Source: Terriglobia bacterium
Lineage (GTDB): Bacteria; Acidobacteriota; Terriglobia; Terriglobales; Acidobacteriaceae
Length of the DNA stretch: 64,000 nt
Direction of reading: 5' to 3'
Assembly (NCBI GenBank): GCA_020072815.1
Contig: JAIQGE010000002.1
Location: forward strand, 1-64,000
Positions 61,481-64,000 of the stretch are shown here, piece after piece. The notes below the pieces were generated by a model that saw only the letters and a list, made by a program, of their open reading frames with translations, did no database searches and was not told where the DNA came from. The translations under genes and the position numbers were made by a program. Positions within the stretch are counted from its first letter, which is position 1. Every line of letters begins with the position of its first letter.

Positions 61481-62173
61481 ATGATGACGCGCGCTCTCCA
61501 ATTCGTGCTCCTGCTGCTGGTTTCCGCCGCCTGCTCCGCCCAGATTGTGGACCGCATGGTGGCCGTGGTGAACGGCCGCGTGATCCTGCAGAGCGAACTG
61601 GACCAGGAAGTGCGCGTGGAGTTCATGATGCAAGGCGCTCCGCTGGCCAAGCGCACGCCGCAGGACACTCTGGCTGCGCTGGACCGCTTGATTGACCGTG
61701 CGCTCCTGGACCAGCAGATCATGAACACCGCCATGGTGGACCCCGCTCCCGAACAAGTGGCGGAACAAGTAAAGAGCGTTCGCGCCCAGGTCCCGGGCGC
61801 CGCCACCGACGAAGGCTGGAAGAAGCTGCTTCAGGACTACGGCTTGATCCGGCAGGATATCGAAGACTACGTGACGTCGCAGGTCCGCCTGCTGAGCTTC
61901 ATTGACCTGCGGTTCCGCGGGCTGGTGCGCGTGGACAAGGTCGCCATCACGACTTACTACCAGGAAAAGTTTCTGCCCGAGCTGCGCAAGCAGGGCCACC
62001 CGGAACAGCCGCTCGCGGACGTCTCCGGCCAGATTGAAAAGCTGCTGGTGGACCAGAACATCAATGAAATGCTGAACACCTGGCTGCAGACCCTGCGCTC
62101 CCAGGCCCGCATAGAAAAAATGGTGGCCGCCATCTCCGCCGCGTCGGGAGAAGCCAGCGGAGTCAATCAGTGA
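61481..62173 (+). CDS. SurA-like periplasmic chaperone (no PPIase domain)
   Basis: A 230-aa exported protein. Signal peptide LQFVLLLLVSAACSA, then the SurA N-terminal start IVDRMVAVVNGRVILQSELD, and a helical domain to the end. The parvulin isomerase domain of full-length SurA is missing, so this is a chaperone-only form that escorts outer-membrane proteins to BamA. It follows bamA by 11 bases and its stop overlaps the tamB start (GTGA). Confidence 0.9.
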   Translation: MMTRALQFVLLLLVSAACSAQIVDRMVAVVNGRVILQSELDQEVRVEFMMQGAPLAKRTPQDTLAALDRLIDRALLDQQIMNTAMVDPAPEQVAEQVKSVRAQVPGAATDEGWKKLLQDYGLIRQDIEDYVTSQVRLLSFIDLRFRGLVRVDKVAITTYYQEKFLPELRKQGHPEQPLADVSGQIEKLLVDQNINEMLNTWLQTLRSQARIEKMVAAISAASGEASGVNQ

Positions 62174-64000
62174 CTGCGCCTGCGGCCGCGCTCCCCGTCA
62201 AGCCCCGGCGCTCGCGCCTGCGCAAGGCCGTCCTGGTGCTCTTTCTCGCGGGCGTGGTCGCGCTCGTGTTTTACTTGAACAGCGCCGGGTTTCGCGAGTC
62301 GGTCCGCGCCCGCGTGGTGGCCGAACTCGAGCAAATCACCGGCGGCAAAGTCGAAATTCAGTCCTTCACCTGGAAGCTTTCCGCGCTGCGCTTTGTCGCC
62401 GGCAACTTGACCATCCACGGGAAAGAGCCGCCGGGCGAAGCCCCGTACCTTCATGCTGACCTGGTCACCGTGGAAGTGAGAATTGTTTCTTTTCTTTCCC
62501 GCAAAGTGTCCTTGAGCAAAGTGGTGGTTGACCATCCGGTGGTCCACCTCATTGTTTATCCTGACGGCTCCACCAACCAGCCGGCGCACAAGATTGCCAG
62601 TCTTTCCACGCCAACGCAGCAGCTCTTTGACCTTGAAATTCAGCATATGGAGATCAGCAACGGCACGCTGGTCTTGAATGAAGAACAGATTCCGTTCGCT
62701 ATGGACGGCGACCGTGTTTCCCTGGGTATGAGTTATTCCGCCAAGGACAAGGGTTATGACGCGCGGCTGGCTATGTCGCTGCGCGCGGTGCGCTACCGTA
62801 ATTCTTCGCCGCAAAGCGGTGACCTGGAACTTGGCCTGCTCCTGCGTCCCACGGAAACGGAGATCAAGTCCCTCAAGCTTTCGTACGCCGCGGGCAAGCT
62901 GCAGGCGACCGGCGCCCTGCGCAGCTACAACAACCCGGACGTGCGCCTGCAATACACCGCCACGGTGGAACTGGTGGATGCCGCCAGGCAAGCTCACATT
63001 TCTGAAGTGCGCGCCGGCAAGGCCAACCTCAAAGGCGTGTTCCTCTACCAGAACGGACGTTACTCCACCCAAGGCGACCTCACGGTCCGCGGGCTGGAAT
63101 GGCATGACGCGGAATGGCGCGTCGCCGGAGTGGACGCGGAGTCGCCGTTTACTCTGACGCAGGACAAGCTTGCTCTTCCGCGCCTCGCTCTGCGCGCCTT
63201 CGGCGGGAGCATAAAGGCGGACGTACAGGTCAGCAACTGGAACAATCCGGCAGGGAACAAGAAACTTCCGCCGCAGAAGGGCGCCGCCACGGTTGAGCTG
63301 TCAGGGTTGCAAGTCAGCCAGGTCGCTGCCGCCGTGTCCACCCCGCACTTGCCGCTCGACCAGATGTCGCTTGCTGGAGGTATATCAGGACAACTCAAAG
63401 GATCGTGGTCCGGCGCCGTTCGAAACGCTCTGGTGGAGATCAAGCTGGGCGTTGCGCCGCCGCCTGACGCCGCGCCGGAACAAGTTCCGGTGACCGCGCA
63501 GTTCGCCGCCACCTACCATGGCGACGCGCGCACCCTGGACGTTGCCACCTTGAACTTCTCCACCCGTGCGCTGCACTTGACCGCCTCTGGGCAGTTGGGA
63601 TCGGAATCGGCGCAAGCGAAGCTCATCGCTACCTCCACGGACCTCCATGAACTCAAGCCCGCGCTGGCGGCGATGAGTCCGGGCACGCGCATTCCGCTGT
63701 TGCTGGAAGGGCACGCCTCCTTCAACGGAACGGTCTCCGGAAAGCTGGATGCCCTGGCTATGCGCGGACGCCTGGAGCTGGAGAACTTTGATTCGGAGCT
63801 GGCGCCGCTGCGGCTTTCCGCCGTCCCCGGTGAAAGCCGTTTGCGCCGCGTTCATTGGGATTCCCTGACAGCCGACGCCGTGTACTCGCCTTCCATCATC
63901 AGCATGCAACATGGCGTGCTGCGCCGTGGCAAAGCCAAAATTGATTTTTCCGGTTCCGCGGTTTTGCACGCCGGTGTGCTCGATGAAAAAACCAGCCACG
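62170..64000 (+). CDS. tamB: TamB/AsmA-like translocation module, 3' truncated by window
   Basis: The frame is open from GTG 62170, which overlaps the preceding stop (GTGA), to the window end: 610 codons with no stop. One N-terminal membrane helix (KAVLVLFLAGVVALVFYL) precedes a long repetitive beta-type body (GGKVEIQSFTWKLSALRFVA, LSKVVVDHPVVHLIVYPDG, then LSGLQVSQVAAAVST), as in AsmA/TamB/DUF748 proteins that bridge the periplasm and aid lipid or protein transport to the outer membrane. The C-terminal TamB domain should lie beyond the window, so AsmA is the alternative. Confidence 0.86.
   Translation, partial: MTAPAAALPVKPRRSRLRKAVLVLFLAGVVALVFYLNSAGFRESVRARVVAELEQITGGKVEIQSFTWKLSALRFVAGNLTIHGKEPPGEAPYLHADLVTVEVRIVSFLSRKVSLSKVVVDHPVVHLIVYPDGSTNQPAHKIASLSTPTQQLFDLEIQHMEISNGTLVLNEEQIPFAMDGDRVSLGMSYSAKDKGYDARLAMSLRAVRYRNSSPQSGDLELGLLLRPTETEIKSLKLSYAAGKLQATGALRSYNNPDVRLQYTATVELVDAARQAHISEVRAGKANLKGVFLYQNGRYSTQGDLTVRGLEWHDAEWRVAGVDAESPFTLTQDKLALPRLALRAFGGSIKADVQVSNWNNPAGNKKLPPQKGAATVELSGLQVSQVAAAVSTPHLPLDQMSLAGGISGQLKGSWSGAVRNALVEIKLGVAPPPDAAPEQVPVTAQFAATYHGDARTLDVATLNFSTRALHLTASGQLGSESAQAKLIATSTDLHELKPALAAMSPGTRIPLLLEGHASFNGTVSGKLDALAMRGRLELENFDSELAPLRLSAVPGESRLRRVHWDSLTADAVYSPSIISMQHGVLRRGKAKIDFSGSAVLHAGVLDEKTSH

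Overview
This 64 kb window is mostly GC-rich bacterial chromosome. Gene content and style point to Acidobacteriota (Terriglobia-like): DUF6600/FecR proteins, DUF4097 proteins behind an ECF sigma/anti-sigma pair, paired secreted M16 proteases, a bamA/surA-like/tamB outer-membrane operon, stand-alone PilZ proteins, and many degenerate phrase-like intergenic repeats. The outer-membrane machinery shows a diderm cell. No 16S gene or intact tRNA was seen, so the phylum is inferred from gene style.

Layout. (1) 1-8.28 kb is a lower-GC, decaying accessory region. It begins exactly at the terminal base of an apparently intact IS3/IS407-type element (1-1321), which truncates a gene whose 3' remnant follows. 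Next come a phage-type DUF5681 + ParB/DNA-methyltransferase pair, a leaderless zinc-finger gene, a membrane coiled-coil protein, a gene split by a one-base shift in a G run, and 600 bp of repeats with an orphan promoter. (2) 8.28-12.0 kb is core: two PilZ proteins and ftsK. (3) 12.3-15.6 kb is a second lower-GC islet: a small antitoxin-like protein, a 761-aa protein with a zinc ribbon and a PD-(D/E)XK-type nuclease core, and a divergent small EVE/PUA-like protein. The last two form the best candidate here for an undescribed restriction-like defence system. (4) 16.4-64 kb is core chromosome.

Core modules. A four-gene operon runs from a threonine dehydratase through two SH3/TPR envelope paralogues to uppP. 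A second runs dapD, a dicarboxylate symporter, RNase J and a membrane-anchored hydrolase. Lysine/threonine synthesis is carried by asd-lysC-dapB-dapA, interrupted by a four-helix-bundle gene flanked by inverted phrase repeats, plus dapD. A CFA synthase and a geranylgeranyl-reductase-like flavoprotein overlap, suggesting lipid modification. Sigma/anti-sigma/DUF4097 and aroK/secreted-protein units follow. Later come a zinc-ribbon TPR protein coupled to a membrane HExxH protease, an amino-acid permease, the M16 pair and a ThiF-type enzyme. The window ends inside tamB, downstream of bamA and a SurA-like chaperone.

Many long antisense open frames inside the GC-rich genes were judged spurious. Starts were moved inward where Shine-Dalgarno sequence, signal peptide or domain limits supported it.
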